This document shows, piece after piece, positions 62,293 to 64,000 of a stretch of DNA of 64,000 nucleotides. Made by a program: the position numbers and the translations under genes. Within the stretch, counting starts at the first letter, position 1; every line of letters begins with the position of its first letter. The DNA is taken from assembly GCF_900187385.1 (NCBI RefSeq), contig NZ_FYEY01000001.1, positions 6,696,001 through 6,760,000 of the forward strand, in the 5' to 3' direction. The DNA is from Streptomyces sp. 2114.4 (lineage in GTDB: Bacteria; Actinomycetota; Actinomycetes; Streptomycetales; Streptomycetaceae). The notes beneath the pieces are model-generated. The model saw only the letters and a list, made by a program, of their open reading frames with translations, was not told the DNA's origin and searched no databases.

Positions 62293-63375
62293 ATGGACTT
62301 CGGACTCGTTCTGCAGACCGATCCGCCGGCTTCCGAGGTCGTCAGCCTCATGAAACGCGCGGAGGCCGGAGGGTTCACCTACGGCTGGACCTTCGACTCG
62401 TGCGTGCTGTGGCAGGAACCGTTCGTCATCTACAGCCGCATCCTGGCCGAGACGAGCCGCCTCATGGTCGGCCCCATGGTCACGAACCCGGGCACCCGCA
62501 CCTGGGAGGTCACCGCCTCCACTTTCGCCACGCTCAACGACATGTACGGCAACCGCACCGTGTGCGGGATCGGCCGCGGCGACTCCGCGATGCGGGTGGC
62601 GGGCCGCAGGCCCCATACACTCGCGCGGATCAGTGAGGCCATGAAGGTCATCCGTGCGCTCGGCCGCGGCGACGAGGCGGACCTCGGCGGCGGCACGACG
62701 GTGAAGTTCCCCTGGGTGCGGGACGGCGCCCAACTGCCGGTCTGGATGGCCGCGTACGGGCCGAAGGCGCTCAAGATGGCGGGCGAGGAGGCGGACGGCT
62801 TCATCCTGCAGCTTGCCGACCCGTTCCTCACGGAGTGGATGGTGAAGGCGGTGCGCGCGGCCGCAGCGGCGGCAGGCCGTGCTCCGTCCGATGTCAAGAT
62901 CTGCGTCGCGGCCCCCGCCTACGTCACCGAGGACGACTCACCCGGGGCGCTCGCGCAGGCGCGCGAACAATGCCGCTGGTTCGGGGGCATGGTCGGCAAT
63001 CACGTGGCCGACCTGGTGTCCACGTACGGCAGGGACTCCGGCATGGTCCCGCAGGAGCTGACGGACTACATCGCGGCCCGCGAGGGCTACGACTACGCCC
63101 ACCACGGCCGCGCCGGCAACCCCGACACCGCATTCGTCCCGGACGGGATCGTGGACCGCTTCTGCCTCGTCGGCCCGGCGTCGGCACATGTCGAAAAGCT
63201 GCGCAGGCTGCGACAGCTGGGCGTCGACCAGTTCGCCCTGTACGCCATGCACGACGCGAAGGAAGCAGTGATCGACGCGTACGCCGATGCCGTCATTCCC
63301 GCACTGAACGCACGACCGGCGGATCAGCACCAGCGCGCCAGGCCACGGCAGGAGCAGGCCACTACACCCGCGTGA
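62293..63375 (+). CDS. LLM-class (F420-type) oxidoreductase, TIGR03842-like
   Basis: This is a 360-aa luciferase-like TIM-barrel protein. It starts MDFGLVLQTDPPASEVVSLM, has the core words GGFTYGWTFDS, PMVTNPGTRTWEVTASTFAT, CGIGRGDSAMR and PVWMAAYGPKALKMAGEEAD, and the long C-terminal helices (LRRLRQLGVDQFALYAMHDA). I recall this set from the TIGR03842 F420-dependent family, which is often found next to dihydropyrimidinase genes. It starts 22 bases after the hydantoinase stop, so it is in its operon. It could reduce pyrimidines or act on a related compound. Confidence 0.85.
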   Translation: MDFGLVLQTDPPASEVVSLMKRAEAGGFTYGWTFDSCVLWQEPFVIYSRILAETSRLMVGPMVTNPGTRTWEVTASTFATLNDMYGNRTVCGIGRGDSAMRVAGRRPHTLARISEAMKVIRALGRGDEADLGGGTTVKFPWVRDGAQLPVWMAAYGPKALKMAGEEADGFILQLADPFLTEWMVKAVRAAAAAAGRAPSDVKICVAAPAYVTEDDSPGALAQAREQCRWFGGMVGNHVADLVSTYGRDSGMVPQELTDYIAAREGYDYAHHGRAGNPDTAFVPDGIVDRFCLVGPASAHVEKLRRLRQLGVDQFALYAMHDAKEAVIDAYADAVIPALNARPADQHQRARPRQEQATTPA

Positions 63376-63394
63376 CCGGGCTTCTGGGCCGCGT

Positions 63395-64000
63395 TCAGAA
63401 GGAGCCGGTCTCGCAGCGGCGGACCCAGTCGGTCGCCGCGATGGCGTAGGCCGGAGCGGGGTTCAGTTTGTCTTCGCGCCGGCAGGCTTCCACGTACTTG
63501 ATGGCGTGCGGGTCCTCGGTCGCCAGGGCGCGTTCGGCGAGTGTGGCGTAGTCCTGGGCCGGCTCCTCGGGGTGGTGCTCGCGTTGCCCGGTGCCGTAGG
63601 CGCTGCGGATGGCCGCTGAGAAGCGGACCGCGGCGGCGACGCTGGGCCAGTGGAGTTCGGTGGGCAGACTCGGCAGGACCAGACGTACCGCGGCAGGCGT
63701 GGTGAGCGCGTGGACGAAGGCCATGGGGGTCTTGTGATCATCCGTGAGATAGCTCCCGGCGGCGGCCCGGGTGAGCCGGCTCAGCACCCCGTCGGCGTCG
63801 TTCTCGGGGCGGAGGGAGTCCACGGCCGGCGCGAAGTCCGGTTCGAGCCATACCGTTTCGAGCCGGATCCTGAAGATCATGCCCATGCCCTGGTCGCTGC
63901 GCAGCTTCGGTACCGCCTCCCACGCCTGCGTCAGGTCCCGCTTGCGCGGTGTCGACGGCTCCTCGGGGAGCTCCTGGTACCGGGCGGCCCAGTAGCCCAG
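63395..64000 (-). CDS. Unidentified protein, partial at the window edge
   Basis: The frame is open from the right edge (LGYWAARYQELPEEPSTPRK at its start here) to the stop at 63395, about 201 codons. So the gene begins outside the window; the internal ATG at 63886 is probably not the start. It has strong codon bias. Helix-rich parts (VRLVLPSLPTELHWPSVAAA, RALATEDPHAIKYVEACRRE) give no family I know. It converges on the LLM oxidoreductase. Confidence 0.7.
   Translation of the reverse strand: MGYWAARYQELPEEPSTPRKRDLTQAWEAVPKLRSDQGMGMIFRIRLETVWLEPDFAPAVDSLRPENDADGVLSRLTRAAAGSYLTDDHKTPMAFVHALTTPAAVRLVLPSLPTELHWPSVAAAVRFSAAIRSAYGTGQREHHPEEPAQDYATLAERALATEDPHAIKYVEACRREDKLNPAPAYAIAATDWVRRCETGSF

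Overview
The window is high-GC actinobacterial DNA, almost certainly a Streptomyces chromosome. The signs are very high GC at third codon positions, GTG starts, leaderless-looking starts, Tat and lipoprotein signals, an LAxTG sortase signal, an Asp23-type gene, an F420-type oxidoreductase and a gluABCD-type transporter. No tRNA, rRNA, CRISPR array or telomere-like end was found.

Bases 1 to about 20,700 are an accessory, decayed region. Two beta-sandwich repeat proteins (five IPT/TIG domains on the minus strand; a YVTN propeller plus three TIG domains on the plus strand) flank an IS481-type remnant. From 4.2 to 12.2 kb there are many fragments (IS630, IS30 in two pieces, an ATP-dependent ligase piece, a twice-frameshifted Asp23 gene). 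Among them are a few intact-looking genes: a 136-aa beta-rich protein, a secreted 158-aa protein, a BrkB/YihY membrane protein and a small membrane protein.

Bases 12,183 to 20,698 form the most interesting structure. About 8.1 kb is bounded by two direct copies of a ~385-bp segment that holds the control region and first 30 codons of pcaD. The left copy stops after codon 30; the right copy runs into an intact pcaDC gene. A tyrosine recombinase ends exactly where the right copy begins. Inside lie a deleted IS481 copy, a complete IS701-type element carrying an extra P-loop NTPase gene, a DUF1062 gene, a 107-aa gene and fragments of a metal P-type ATPase and an HTH protein. This looks like an integrated element that targets pcaD and restores it.

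Bases 20.6 to 48.2 kb resemble ordinary chromosome: pcaDC, an MBL-fold protein, exonuclease III, a secreted SGNH hydrolase, the four-gene glutamate-type ABC transporter, a secreted CocE-like hydrolase, an alpha/beta hydrolase divergent from a MocR regulator, a mycothiol/glutathione-hydroquinone-reductase-like protein, a stand-alone ATP-dependent ligase, an MMPL exporter, an SDR, a polysaccharide deacetylase, an APC permease, gamma-glutamyltransferase and an amidase.

Bases 48.6 to 54.9 kb form a cell-surface group: an SdrB-type protein with an LAHTG sorting signal, a membrane-anchored protein, a parallel beta-helix lipoprotein and a Tat-exported DyP peroxidase. An SDR plus TetR pair follows.

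Bases 56.8 to 63.4 kb look like a reductive pyrimidine/hydantoin catabolic island: a MarR regulator with a near-perfect 38-bp palindrome, a beta-ureidopropionase-like nitrilase, a class III aminotransferase, a signal-less TroA-like binding protein, a dihydropyrimidinase/hydantoinase and an LLM (F420-type) oxidoreductase. No classical dihydropyrimidine dehydrogenase is present, so the LLM enzyme may supply the reductive step. A partial gene leaves the window at its right edge.
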